Translations under genes and position numbers: made by a program | Shown: one piece after another, positions 15,491-22,456 of the stretch | Numbering within the stretch: position 1 is the first letter of the stretch | How the letters are laid out: each line of letters starts with the position of its first letter | Notes under the pieces: model-generated | What the model was told of the DNA's origin: nothing | The model's database searches: none | The model's input: the letters and a program-made list of their open reading frames with translations, nothing else | IMG/VR virus record: IMGVR_UViG_3300034073_000856 | Span: 1-31,725 of that record | Reading direction: 5' to 3' (one strand) | DNA length: 31,725 nt | DNA from: a virus

Positions 15491-15931
15491 ATGACCTTAA
15501 ACCAGATAATAGCCAAAATCAAAGCAGCAGCCGAGAGTCACAAGATGGTCGGCAAGTTTGCAGTAGGCCCAGAGTTTGACTTTGCCGTTGATGAGGTTAA
15601 GTATTATCCTCTGGTGTGGTTAGTGCCAAATGGCTTCCAATTTAACCAAGAAGGGAAACTCATCTCCTATCAGTTTGCAATGATGGTGATGGATAGGCAG
15701 TTTGAATCATCCTCAAACACCATAGAAGTCCTCTCAGACACAGCAGGAGTATTGATTGACATTGTCACCCTCCTTGTAAGAAATAATCGCTTAGATGAAG
15801 AATTTCAAATTGTCGTCAATGCTACGGCTGACCCCTTCTATGACTCTTCTACTGACGTGGTTGCTGGTCATGCTATTGATTTTGTGGTTCAAACTCCCTA
15901 CCTGGAATCCTACTGCGACATCCCAACTTGA
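15491..15931 (+). CDS. Head-tail completion / tail terminator-like protein
   Basis: A 146-residue protein that begins with a helix (MTLNQIIAKIKAAAESHKMV) and then alternates strands and helices (FNQEGKLISYQFAMMVMDRQ; NTIEVLSDTAGVLIDIVTLL). This arrangement resembles tail-completion or terminator proteins. It follows the adaptor gene. Its 3' end also encodes, in another frame, the membrane segment of the following spanin-like protein. Confidence 0.55.
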   Translation: MTLNQIIAKIKAAAESHKMVGKFAVGPEFDFAVDEVKYYPLVWLVPNGFQFNQEGKLISYQFAMMVMDRQFESSSNTIEVLSDTAGVLIDIVTLLVRNNRLDEEFQIVVNATADPFYDSSTDVVAGHAIDFVVQTPYLESYCDIPT

Positions 15932-16172
15932 TACCCTGCACATCCACGATCTTAAAGTGGAGAAGCAAACAATCCACACCGAGCGAATCCGTACCGAACA
16001 AGCCTATGACACGCTCTTTCTATATCTTAGTGATAGCCTTGCTGATGTTCGCACCACAGAACGCCTATTGTCAATTCACCGATTCATTGATTCGGGAGGT
16101 CAACTATCGTCTGTGGCAAGGAGCAAAAGCGAGAGAGCAAGTGATACAACTCAAGAAAGAATTGGCGATTGA
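15840..16172 (+). CDS. Possible inner-membrane spanin (overlapping frame)
   Basis: A 110-residue frame with a single very hydrophobic N-terminal segment (MTLLLTWLLVMLLILWF), then a periplasmic-type helical region (LDTLHIHDLKVEKQTIHTER and RTEQAYDTLFLYLSDSLADV). The Thr/His/Glu-rich second part looks like Rz-type proteins of Bacteroidota phages. It overlaps the previous gene by 92 bases and the next by 167 bases in different frames, as lambda Rz and Rz1 do. The membrane segment being encoded inside another gene weakens confidence, because it could be chance. Confidence 0.5.
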   Translation: MTLLLTWLLVMLLILWFKLPTWNPTATSQLDTLHIHDLKVEKQTIHTERIRTEQAYDTLFLYLSDSLADVRTTERLLSIHRFIDSGGQLSSVARSKSERASDTTQERIGD

Positions 16173-16329
16173 TTCGGCACTTATCCACGAGCAAGGGGTG
16201 GTGATTAAAAAACTGGACAAAGAGAACATCCAACTCAGAACTGACAACGCCATCTTGACCCAAACGAACAAAACATTCAAGCGCACCTCAGCAGCCTTGT
16301 CGCTACTGGTTGTGCTTCTTATACTATGA
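16006..16329 (+). CDS. Exported coiled-coil membrane protein, spanin partner candidate
   Basis: A 107-residue protein. Residues 1-23 (MTRSFYILVIALLMFAPQNA, then YC) look like a signal peptide ending at a Cys, which could be a poor lipobox. A charged coiled coil follows (about 40-90), and the protein ends in a hydrophobic tail (SAALSLLVVLLIL). I use ATG 16006 because the upstream in-frame residues from 15928 are unstructured and would bury the signal peptide. It overlaps the previous frame extensively and the next gene in an ATGA arrangement. Confidence 0.6.
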   Translation: MTRSFYILVIALLMFAPQNAYCQFTDSLIREVNYRLWQGAKAREQVIQLKKELAIDSALIHEQGVVIKKLDKENIQLRTDNAILTQTNKTFKRTSAALSLLVVLLIL

Positions 16330-17315
16330 TAAAAAGAGAAATCGTTCAGGACTACATTCAGCGTTTTCCTGACCTACCCAATCGCACCCTTGCCTCAATG
16401 ATTTTCACCAAAGAGGAAGGCTTATTCATTGATGAAGAAGCGGCAAGGAAAATGATTCGCTACTACAAAGGCGCAGATGGAGAAAAGAGCCGAAAAGTTT
16501 CGGGAAATCAAGGCCGTGAAATTCATATGTCAAGCATCAAAGATGGATTGAGAAAACTCGGTCTGATTAGCCAAGCCGAAGAAATGAACCACATCAAACT
16601 TGGTGCTGGTCGCTATCTGATTTTGTCAGACATTCACCTTCCTTTTCACGATGAGGATGCTCTTGCTCTTGCGATTGAATACGGAATCAATCACGGAGTT
16701 GATGCTCTGATTCTGAATGGTGATATTTTGGATTGCTACGATGTCAGCCGTTTCTCCAAGGAACTTCGCAGACCAAAAATCTCAGAAGAATTGGAGATGG
16801 GTAGGCAGTTTCTGAAATACTGCTCAGAGACATTTCCACGAGTCATCTACAAGATCGGAAATCACGAGGAGAGGATGAGAGCCTATGTGCTGCGCAATGC
16901 CCGTGAATTAGGCGATTTGCAAGAGGTTTCTCTGGAATACCTACTCCGCTTCCCTGAATACGGAATTGAGGCCGTAAATCGTGAGATGATTAAACTCGGA
17001 GGATTGATCGTTATGCACGGACACGAGATGGGCGAGAGCATATTCTCTCCCGTTAACCCAGCACGAGGATACTTCTTGAAAGCCAAAGCCTCTACTCTCA
17101 TAGGTCACTATCACCAAGTATCTCACCACTCAGAAAACAATCTGCACGGAGAGCAAGTTGGTGTTTGGTCTACTGGGTGTCTTTGTTCCCTTTCTCCTGA
17201 CTACCGACCCTACGCTTATACCAAATGGTCAAACGGATTTGCCTATGTAACGGTGAACGAAGATGACACATTCCAAGTCAAAAACTTCCGTATCTTGAAC
17301 GGCAAAATCTTATGA
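16326..17315 (+). CDS. Calcineurin-like metallophosphoesterase with N-terminal domain
   Basis: A 329-residue protein. The metal-binding motifs of the family are all present: D102 and H104 (SDIHLPFHDED), D133 (NGDILD), N179 and H180 (GNHEE), H231 and H233 (HGH), and H261 and H263 (GHYH). It should hydrolyse phosphoesters with two metal ions; the substrate is unknown. Residues 1-90 form an extra helical domain, possibly DNA-binding (RTLASMIFTKEEGLFIDEEA). Such enzymes are common in phages but rarely explained. It sits between the spanin-like pair and small early-type genes. Confidence 0.85.
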   Translation: MIKREIVQDYIQRFPDLPNRTLASMIFTKEEGLFIDEEAARKMIRYYKGADGEKSRKVSGNQGREIHMSSIKDGLRKLGLISQAEEMNHIKLGAGRYLILSDIHLPFHDEDALALAIEYGINHGVDALILNGDILDCYDVSRFSKELRRPKISEELEMGRQFLKYCSETFPRVIYKIGNHEERMRAYVLRNARELGDLQEVSLEYLLRFPEYGIEAVNREMIKLGGLIVMHGHEMGESIFSPVNPARGYFLKAKASTLIGHYHQVSHHSENNLHGEQVGVWSTGCLCSLSPDYRPYAYTKWSNGFAYVTVNEDDTFQVKNFRILNGKIL

Positions 17316-17539
17316 ACCTAATCAAAGTTTCTTTCATATATGAACTCGTACCCGACCCAATGGACAAGTTGCTCAACGATGCTCCCGATTTGGTGGAGTA
17401 CGAGCGAGATGGTTACCTGGATTTGGATTCCGTCATCGCAGCCGTAGAGTTAGACGATTATACCGAGGTCTACACCGCCCATCAGGTTTTCTTGCTAAAT
17501 TTGCCTCTCACCGAATTTATGACACGATGGATGCAGTAA
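17312..17539 (+). CDS. Small acidic hypothetical protein
   Basis: A 75-residue acidic protein with no motif I recognise. It overlaps the preceding phosphoesterase stop (ATGA) and the next gene by 13 bases, so it is part of a tightly translated operon. Confidence 0.55.
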   Translation: MNLIKVSFIYELVPDPMDKLLNDAPDLVEYERDGYLDLDSVIAAVELDDYTEVYTAHQVFLLNLPLTEFMTRWMQ

Positions 17540-17751
17540 ACCACCCAGACCACTACAAAGGAGAAATTGAAGCCATTGACGCTATTAAAGCCTCAATGAC
17601 CAAAGACCAATTTAACGGCTATTGCAAGGGAAACGCTATTAAGTATTTGTGGAGATGGGAAAGAAAGGGGAAAGTAGAAGACCTCAAGAAGGCCAACTGG
17701 TATCTCAATAAATTGATCAAAGAAAATGAACCTCAAGCAATATCCATTTAA
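17527..17751 (+). CDS. DUF3310 protein
   Basis: A 74-residue protein with the DUF3310 pattern: VNHPDHYKG at 4-12, then IEAIDAI, GNAIKYLWRW, and KVEDLKKANWYLNKLI. The family includes part of T7 gp1.7, which acts as a nucleotide kinase, but most members are small and uncharacterised. It overlaps the amidase gene by 26 bases. Confidence 0.85.
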   Translation: MDAVNHPDHYKGEIEAIDAIKASMTKDQFNGYCKGNAIKYLWRWERKGKVEDLKKANWYLNKLIKENEPQAISI

Positions 17752-18340
17752 CGACTACGTCAACGAGTCAACGCCCAAGAAGCAAATCTATCTGCACCAC
17801 ACCGCAGGGACTGGCACTCCTCAATCCGTTTTCAATATGTGGCAGAACAACCCAGTTCGGGTTGCTACTTGTGTGGTGATTGGCAGAGATGGCGAAATCG
17901 GTCAGGGATTCTCATCCTCAAAATGGGCTTATCACTTGGGCTTAAAGCAAGATGTGTTTTCTGCTCACAAAGTCCATTATCAGTCATTGGATAAAATCTC
18001 CATTGGTATTGAGATAATCAACTGGGGTCAACTGACCGAGAAAGACGGCAAGTTCTTCTCCTATACCGGCAGAGAGGTCAAGGATGTGATTGAGGTGAAG
18101 TACAAGAAATATCAATACTGGGAGAACTACACAGACGCTCAGATTGAAAGCACTCGTGAACTCCTGGTCTTGTGGAAGGACAAATATGATATTCCGCTAT
18201 CTTACAACGAAGACATTTGGGATGTAACTGACCGAGCCTTGAAAGGCGAAGCAGGGGTCTTCACACACAACTCAGTTCGCAAGGACAAGGTTGATGTCTA
18301 TCCTCATCCCAAACTGATTGAGATGCTCAAGTCATTATGA
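17726..18340 (+). CDS. N-acetylmuramoyl-L-alanine amidase (endolysin)
   Basis: A 204-residue protein of the Amidase_2 type. Likely zinc ligands are H24 or H25 (IYLHHTAG) and a C-terminal His in GVFTHNSVRKDKVDVYP (about 181). The central SIGIEIIN motif around residue 92 is typical. It would cut the amide bond between N-acetylmuramic acid and the stem peptide. No signal peptide is present, so a holin is needed for release. The size matches a single-domain endolysin. Confidence 0.85.
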   Translation: MNLKQYPFNDYVNESTPKKQIYLHHTAGTGTPQSVFNMWQNNPVRVATCVVIGRDGEIGQGFSSSKWAYHLGLKQDVFSAHKVHYQSLDKISIGIEIINWGQLTEKDGKFFSYTGREVKDVIEVKYKKYQYWENYTDAQIESTRELLVLWKDKYDIPLSYNEDIWDVTDRALKGEAGVFTHNSVRKDKVDVYPHPKLIEMLKSL

Positions 18341-18843
18341 CCACAATAGAACAACTCGGAGAAGCCGCATCTAACTTTAACCCACAAGGTGACAAGTTTC
18401 TTCGCATTGTTCAGAACTGGGGGCAGGAGATAATTGAGAATATGCGGAACAACCTCCGCAAACACAATGCTCTTGCTTCCAAGAACCTATATCAGCAGAT
18501 TGAGGCTATGCCATCCTTTACCCCTCAAGGAGCAAACCTGAAAATCAATATGCTGGAATACTGGCAGTTTGTTGAATACGGCAGACGGGCAGGAAAGATG
18601 CCTCCTATTCAATCCATTTACGAGTATGTGCAGAACAAGCCACAACTCCAGCAAAAGGTCGCTCAAAGCAAAAACCGAATAGCAGCGACCAAATCTCTTG
18701 CTTATGTGATCGCAAAGAAGATTGGTCAGAAGGGAACAAAGGCTCAACCATTCGTTGCACCAGCCATCACCGACAAGACCCTTCAAACTCTTTCAGACCG
18801 CCTCGGTCAATATCTTGCGGACTCTCTAACCGCCCAAGATTAA
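18337..18843 (+). CDS. HK97-gp10-like head-tail connector protein
   Basis: A 168-residue protein. The pattern LASKNLYQQIEA near residue 46, MLEYWQFVEYGR near 70, and the C-terminal LAYVIAKKIGQKGTKAQPFV match the gp10-like group of tail-completion proteins. It is the last gene before the early promoter and is separated from the other connector genes by lysis genes. Confidence 0.65.
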   Translation: MTTIEQLGEAASNFNPQGDKFLRIVQNWGQEIIENMRNNLRKHNALASKNLYQQIEAMPSFTPQGANLKINMLEYWQFVEYGRRAGKMPPIQSIYEYVQNKPQLQQKVAQSKNRIAATKSLAYVIAKKIGQKGTKAQPFVAPAITDKTLQTLSDRLGQYLADSLTAQD

Positions 18844-18853
18844 AAGTTTTGTT

Positions 18854-18882
18854 TTGTATATTGCAAAAGATTTTTATCTTTG
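18854..18882 (+). promoter_or_regulatory. Bacteroidota-type promoter, probably leaderless
   Basis: TTG at 18854-18856, an 18-base spacer, and TATCTTTG at 18875-18882 match the Bacteroidota consensus (TTG-N18-21-TAnnTTTG). The ATG of the next gene starts 6 bases after the box, about where transcription should begin, so the mRNA would have little or no leader. The box context (AAAAGATTTTTATCTTTG) closely resembles the second promoter at 21429. Confidence 0.85.
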
Positions 18883-18888
18883 CAGTGT

Positions 18889-19074
18889 ATGAAACCAGAA
18901 GAACTGATTCTATTTGTGAAATTGAACAAGCGTCACGGCATCGTCAAAGCGGTGTCTGAGCGCACCGGCATCTCTATGCCCACCGTATCCAAGTACCTGA
19001 AAGGGGACATTTACAACCCAACGGCCTTGAAGGTCATTGAAGCAGCGAAGGAGGTTATCAATGATTCACTTTAA
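18889..19074 (+). CDS. Small HTH regulator (Cro-like)
   Basis: A 61-residue protein that is almost only a helix-turn-helix: HGIVKAVSERTGISMPTVSKYLKG at about 16-39. It probably binds DNA, perhaps its own promoter region, and is the first gene of the early operon. I use ATG 18889; an upstream TTG at 18880 lies inside the promoter box. The next gene overlaps it by 14 bases. Confidence 0.75.
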   Translation: MKPEELILFVKLNKRHGIVKAVSERTGISMPTVSKYLKGDIYNPTALKVIEAAKEVINDSL

Positions 19075-19357
19075 GTATATGGGCGAGACCATCATTGATG
19101 ATGACATCCAAAACGGAGATTGGCTCTTGATGTCTTACAACAAAACCTACTACTTCAACCGAGATGAGTTTAGAGATTATTGCAAGGAAGCCCACTGGGA
19201 CTACTTGAGAGAAATCACCACCATTGAGATTGATGAAGACCGCAACCGATTTGTCTGGATTGATTGGTCTGAACTTGACTATGACATGGAACTTGCTTGG
19301 CTTGTTGAAGCCGTAGTCACTGGAAAAGTAAAACACTATAAGCACGAAGATGAATAA
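19061..19357 (+). CDS. Acidic hypothetical early protein
   Basis: A 98-residue acidic, aromatic protein (DWLLMSYNKTYYFNRDEF; EIDEDRNRFVWIDWSELDYD). I use ATG 19061, which overlaps the HTH gene by 14 bases, instead of the earlier in-frame start. The negative charge resembles DNA-mimic or inhibitor proteins of phages, but this is speculation. Confidence 0.55.
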   Translation: MIHFKYMGETIIDDDIQNGDWLLMSYNKTYYFNRDEFRDYCKEAHWDYLREITTIEIDEDRNRFVWIDWSELDYDMELAWLVEAVVTGKVKHYKHEDE

Positions 19358-19892
19358 ATCACCAGAAATCAAAGAGTTAGCCAAGGCATTGGCAACCTTT
19401 CACGCCCAAGTTGGCAAAGTCAAGAAAGAGGCTCAGAACCCCTTTTTCAAATCCAAGTACGCTTCCCTTTCAAACATCTTAGATGTCATCGGAGAACCCT
19501 TGCAAAAGGCTGGGCTGGTATTCTCTCAGTTCCCAGACGAGTTTGAACTCACCACTATTCTGATCCACACCGAATCGGGACAGTATCTTGAGGCTTCCTA
19601 TGCGATGCCGGTTGCCAAAGAAAATGACCCTCAAGCAGTCGGCTCGGCTATCACCTATGCCCGAAGATATGCTCTCGGTGCAATCCTTGGTCTGAACATT
19701 GATGAGGATGATGATGGGGAGAAGGCAATGAACCGCACCAAATTGGTCAAGTACAAGTTGACAAAGAATAGCCCAAAGTGGGGTGAGGCCGTCAAGTATG
19801 TAGCAGGTGGAGGAGACCCTGCCAAGATTGCCGAGAAGTATGACATCTCCAACAAGGATCTAATGGATTTGGCCGTAGAGGCTGGGATATGA
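19350..19892 (+). CDS. ERF-family single-strand annealing protein
   Basis: A 180-residue protein. The ERF pattern is clear: NPFFKSKYASLSNILDVIGE (about 27-46) and GSAITYARRYALGAILGLNI with DEDDDGE following (about 98-124). It anneals complementary single strands during phage recombination. The C-terminus (residues about 135-180) adds a small helical tail that ends in an HTH-like stretch. It pairs functionally with the YqaJ exonuclease encoded about 0.9 kb downstream. Confidence 0.88.
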   Translation: MNKSPEIKELAKALATFHAQVGKVKKEAQNPFFKSKYASLSNILDVIGEPLQKAGLVFSQFPDEFELTTILIHTESGQYLEASYAMPVAKENDPQAVGSAITYARRYALGAILGLNIDEDDDGEKAMNRTKLVKYKLTKNSPKWGEAVKYVAGGGDPAKIAEKYDISNKDLMDLAVEAGI

Positions 19893-20041
19893 TCTACGAG
19901 GCCGTTGTAAATGGACAAGTGTTGTGGCGAGTTTACTGGAAGCAGGAACTCGCTGCAACCTTCCTCACTCATGACGAGGCTCAGGAGTATTTGATGCTTT
20001 TGGAGTTCGTTGAGCAACTGCCAAATTTTAATTCAATATGA
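19889..20041 (+). CDS. Small hypothetical protein (50 residues)
   Basis: A 50-residue frame that starts in an ATGA overlap with the ERF gene and ends in one with the next gene. This tiling supports real coding. The sequence (MIYEAVVNGQVLWRVYWKQE) suggests a small beta hairpin plus helix. No known family. Confidence 0.6.
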   Translation: MIYEAVVNGQVLWRVYWKQELAATFLTHDEAQEYLMLLEFVEQLPNFNSI

Positions 20042-20367
20042 AAACACCAATACAAGAGTTGATTGAGCAACTCAAAGAAGAACGAGATGGCTTTATGAAC
20101 TTGCCTCCATATAGTAACATACAAGAGAGAACTGCAAATTGTTTTGGTTCTTGTATTGAGATTGCCGAACGGATGCTTGAGAAAGAGAAGGAGTTTGTTA
20201 CAAACTTTGCTATGGACTATGTGTCATCTGGAAATGTTGGATGCGCTATTTGGGCTGATGGACCACCAGAGTTAGACATAGAAAAAAATGCAAGAGACTA
20301 CTATAAAGAATACATTAACACCACCTCGTTGGATTCAACGGAGTGGTCTAACACCAAAGAGAAATGA
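20038..20367 (+). CDS. Hypothetical early protein with NTKEK tail
   Basis: A 109-residue protein with helical N-terminus (IQELIEQLKEERDGF) and a CFGSCIEIAERMLEKEKEF segment. The C-terminus ends in NTKEK, encoded by the same 19-base junction repeat as in the next gene. An imperfect hairpin (20321-20346) lies within the last codons, between two TAACACC copies. Composition is more AT-rich than neighbours. Function unknown. Confidence 0.6.
   Translation: MKTPIQELIEQLKEERDGFMNLPPYSNIQERTANCFGSCIEIAERMLEKEKEFVTNFAMDYVSSGNVGCAIWADGPPELDIEKNARDYYKEYINTTSLDSTEWSNTKEK
20349..20367 (+). repeat. Gene-junction repeat, copy 1
   Basis: TAACACCAAAGAGAAATGA. It carries the end and stop of one gene and the ATG of the next. 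Identical copies lie at 20591-20609 and 20789-20807. Confidence 0.85.
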
Positions 20368-20609
20368 AACAGAGCAGTATTGAATGGGTAGTTGACCAAC
20401 TTATTGAGAAAGACTTGTTAATGATTTATGGCAAACCGTTAGAAGATAATGACCTTATAGAAATCCTTAACCAAGCCAAAGCAATGCACAAGAATGAGAT
20501 AATTAAAGCCTTTATCTATGGAGATGCATCTGATTGTTTAATTGAAGATGATTCTATACCATATGCACAGGAGTATTACGACACAACCTTTAACACCAAA
20601 GAGAAATGA
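20364..20609 (+). CDS. Hypothetical early protein with NTKEK tail
   Basis: An 81-residue protein (SIEWVVDQLIEKDLLMIYGK near the start; ILNQAKAMHKNEIIKAF) that resembles small proteins seen in many Bacteroidota phages. It ends YYDTTFNTKEK. Start and stop both lie in copies of the junction repeat. Function unknown. Confidence 0.65.
   Translation: MKQSSIEWVVDQLIEKDLLMIYGKPLEDNDLIEILNQAKAMHKNEIIKAFIYGDASDCLIEDDSIPYAQEYYDTTFNTKEK
20591..20609 (+). repeat. Gene-junction repeat, copy 2
   Basis: The same 19 bases as copy 1. Copies 2 and 3 are identical over 25 bases (20585-20609 and 20783-20807). Confidence 0.85.
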
Positions 20610-20791
20610 CACCAAAAGAGAAGGCAGAAGAACTTGTACTCAAGTATCTAAGGATTGATACAAAAGAATGGTTTCACAAAGGCATAGCAAAGCAATGTGC
20701 ATTAGTTGCAGTTGATGAGATACTCGAAGAGTGCCTTCAACTGAAAGTTGAATACTGGGAGCAAGTCCAACAAGAAATAGAAAACCTTTAA
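20606..20791 (+). CDS. Small hypothetical early protein
   Basis: A 61-residue helical protein (MTPKEKAEELVLKYLR; AKQCALVAVDEILEE; YWEQVQQEIENL). Proteins of this pattern are widespread in Bacteroidota phages, but no role is known to me. It starts in junction repeat copy 2 and its stop begins copy 3. Confidence 0.7.
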   Translation: MTPKEKAEELVLKYLRIDTKEWFHKGIAKQCALVAVDEILEECLQLKVEYWEQVQQEIENL

Positions 20792-20807
20792 CACCAAAGA
20801 GAAATGA
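20789..20807 (+). repeat. Gene-junction repeat, copy 3
   Basis: The same 19 bases as copies 1 and 2. Here the repeat starts with the TAA stop of the previous gene, so CACCAAAGAGAA is untranslated. This shows that sequence conservation is not due to the encoded peptide. Confidence 0.85.
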
Positions 20808-21421
20808 GTACACAAATAGAATGGGAAGCAAAGCGAATGGGAAAGTTCACGGCTTCCGAGATTTACAAACTAATGGGAACTCCTAAGAAGAAAGGAGAAC
20901 TTCTCACAGAGACCGCCAAATCGTTTGTGATTGAAAAGGCAGCCGAGATTCTAACTGGGCAAAAACGCCCGGCTTGGGGTGCTGCTCTTGATTGGGGATT
21001 GGAACACGAACAAGAAGCGTTCATTCACTTCAACAATCAATCCGAACAAATCTGGGAATACTACGGAGGGAACGAATACAAGTTCTATTCTTATGGGGTT
21101 TTCTCTGGGGCTTCTCCCGATGGGCTGTCAACATCTCACTTGTTGGAAATTAAATGCCCTTATGAGAGCCACAATCACATCAAGCATATGCTCATCAAGA
21201 ACAACGAGGATTTCAAGTCCTCACGGCCTGAGTATTATTGGCAGATGCAACTGGGAATGATTGCCACCGAGAAGTCAAAAGGAATATTCGTTTCCTACGA
21301 CCCACGAATGCCAGAGGACAAGCAGATATATCAAATAGAGATATACCAAGATGATGTCAAGGCTGAGATTGATGAGAAGATTGGAGTTGCCTCAGAGATG
21401 TTGGCTGAAATTATTTCTTAA
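20804..21421 (+). CDS. YqaJ/lambda-type exonuclease
   Basis: A 205-residue protein of the YqaJ recombinase/exonuclease family. Residues likely to bind metal are E69 or E71 (WGLEHEQEA), D106 (ASPDGL), and E115 with K117 (LEIKCP). It would resect double-stranded DNA ends to give the ERF protein single-stranded substrate. Its ATG is in the third junction repeat. Confidence 0.88.
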   Translation: MSTQIEWEAKRMGKFTASEIYKLMGTPKKKGELLTETAKSFVIEKAAEILTGQKRPAWGAALDWGLEHEQEAFIHFNNQSEQIWEYYGGNEYKFYSYGVFSGASPDGLSTSHLLEIKCPYESHNHIKHMLIKNNEDFKSSRPEYYWQMQLGMIATEKSKGIFVSYDPRMPEDKQIYQIEIYQDDVKAEIDEKIGVASEMLAEIIS

Positions 21422-21428
21422 AATTATT

Positions 21429-21457
21429 TTGAATTATTAAAAAAGTTTTTATCTTTG
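21429..21457 (+). promoter_or_regulatory. Second Bacteroidota-type promoter, probably leaderless
   Basis: TTG at 21429-21431, 18 bases, then TATCTTTG at 21450-21457. The ATG of the next gene begins 3 bases later, so the transcript would start at or within the first codon. The box context (AAAAGTTTTTATCTTTG) is nearly the same as at 18854-18882. Confidence 0.82.
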
Positions 21458-21460
21458 AAT

Positions 21461-21601
21461 ATGCAAAAGCCAACATACGCCTACCTCAACGGGAAAGTTG
21501 TGGAGGTAATCAAGCAAGAGGAGAATGGAACTTTCCTCATCAAATTAGACGAACGCCTATACTGGGTAGAAGCACACGAATTAAAACACATAACACAATG
21601 A
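21461..21601 (+). CDS. Small protein behind the second early promoter
   Basis: A 46-residue frame (MQKPTYAYLNGKVVEVIKQE; LIKLDERLYWVEAHELKHI) with an SH3-like strand pattern. It is directly behind the second promoter and overlaps the next gene in an ATGA arrangement. Function unknown. Confidence 0.65.
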   Translation: MQKPTYAYLNGKVVEVIKQEENGTFLIKLDERLYWVEAHELKHITQ

Positions 21602-21804
21602 TACCAGCAATTCTAATCATCCCCGTGACTTTTGTCATCTTGGCTTTGAGTTACCTCAAGTTCATCATCAAGAAGGGTATTGACTCTTATGATGTTCCTC
21701 ACCAACCAGTCCCTGAGCGTGACAAGTTCATTCCTCAATTCAACGAATGGCAGAAGCACCTCAAGACCGAACGCAAAAAATTGTACAAAGGAAAAGCACT
21801 ATGA
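21598..21804 (+). CDS. Small membrane protein
   Basis: A 68-residue protein with one N-terminal membrane segment (IPAILIIPVTFVILALSYLK, 2-21), and a basic cytoplasmic tail. No family recognised. It lies in the ATGA-linked early operon. Confidence 0.65.
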   Translation: MIPAILIIPVTFVILALSYLKFIIKKGIDSYDVPHQPVPERDKFIPQFNEWQKHLKTERKKLYKGKAL

Positions 21805-22082
21805 ACAAGCAGAAAATCGCCTCAATCCTTTTGAATCATCCCAAGGCTATGGATGATGACAACCTCCTACAATCACTCGTTTGGAAAGGTGAAATGAGTG
21901 GCAATCCAAATATCTCAGCGATGGACTTTCTACGCCTCTATGCTGCAGGTGCATTCACATCTCCCGAAACTATCCGCAGATGCAGACAGAAGCTCCAGGA
22001 AGAGTACCCACACCTTAGAGGACAGAAGTACAAGATCCGTCATGAGCATCAAGAGAAGTGGAAAGAGGATTTCAATATATGA
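21801..22082 (+). CDS. Hypothetical early protein, HTH-like
   Basis: A 93-residue protein. Residues about 40-75 (SAMDFLRLYAAGAFTSPETI, then RRCRQKLQEEYPHLRG) resemble a small winged-helix or HTH module seen in Bacteroidota phage proteins. I use ATG 21801, which overlaps the previous stop. A role in early regulation or replication is possible. Confidence 0.6.
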   Translation: MNKQKIASILLNHPKAMDDDNLLQSLVWKGEMSGNPNISAMDFLRLYAAGAFTSPETIRRCRQKLQEEYPHLRGQKYKIRHEHQEKWKEDFNI

Positions 22083-22456
22083 GAATATATCATCATTACA
22101 CTCTTTGGGAAGATTACCATAACGGGCTATACCGCACAACTTGGGACAATGAAGATTTGCTCATATCCAAAGCTATTGAATTATTATCTAACCCAGATTT
22201 GTTTTATTCTGTCGCATTAGAAATGATTGACCAGTGGCCAATAAGTGCCGAAGTTAATCTAACAAACAAAGAAAGCAATCGCAAATCGTGGATTGGACAA
22301 GCGTCTTGTTGCTATTATGCAAACACGCCAGAAATACTGACTTGTATGGCTTGGGGTAAATTGACGCAAAATCAGCGAGATATAGCGAACGCAGTTGCTA
22401 ATAAAATTATTAAACACTACGAAATAAAAGATGACCAAATTAAGATTGAATTTTAA
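22079..22456 (+). CDS. Conserved small phage protein, partner of the IbrA/IbrB pair
   Basis: A 125-residue protein. The N-terminus (YTLWEDYHNGLYRTTW) and the C-terminal block (WPISAEVNLTNKESNRKSWI, then GQASCCYY and LTQNQRDIANAVANKII) match a small phage family that I recall by its pattern WP-x(2-4)-E-x-NLTN-x(2)-NR-x-W-x-G-x-A. I associate it with phages that carry the IbrA-type gene. The gene overlaps the next by 26 bases. From here to about 24350 the DNA is distinctly AT-rich, which suggests a transferred cassette. No biochemical role is known to me. I use ATG 22079 over the upstream in-frame start. Confidence 0.65.
   Translation: MRIYHHYTLWEDYHNGLYRTTWDNEDLLISKAIELLSNPDLFYSVALEMIDQWPISAEVNLTNKESNRKSWIGQASCCYYANTPEILTCMAWGKLTQNQRDIANAVANKIIKHYEIKDDQIKIEF

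Noticed and set aside
15456-15494. Twelve-codon frame between adaptor and completion genes
   Set aside because: Too short, with no evidence beyond an ATG after the stop codon; the gap is better seen as a short spacer.
16180-16189. DnaA-box-like TTATCCACG
   Set aside because: One mismatch, a single copy, and located inside coding sequence far from the replication genes.
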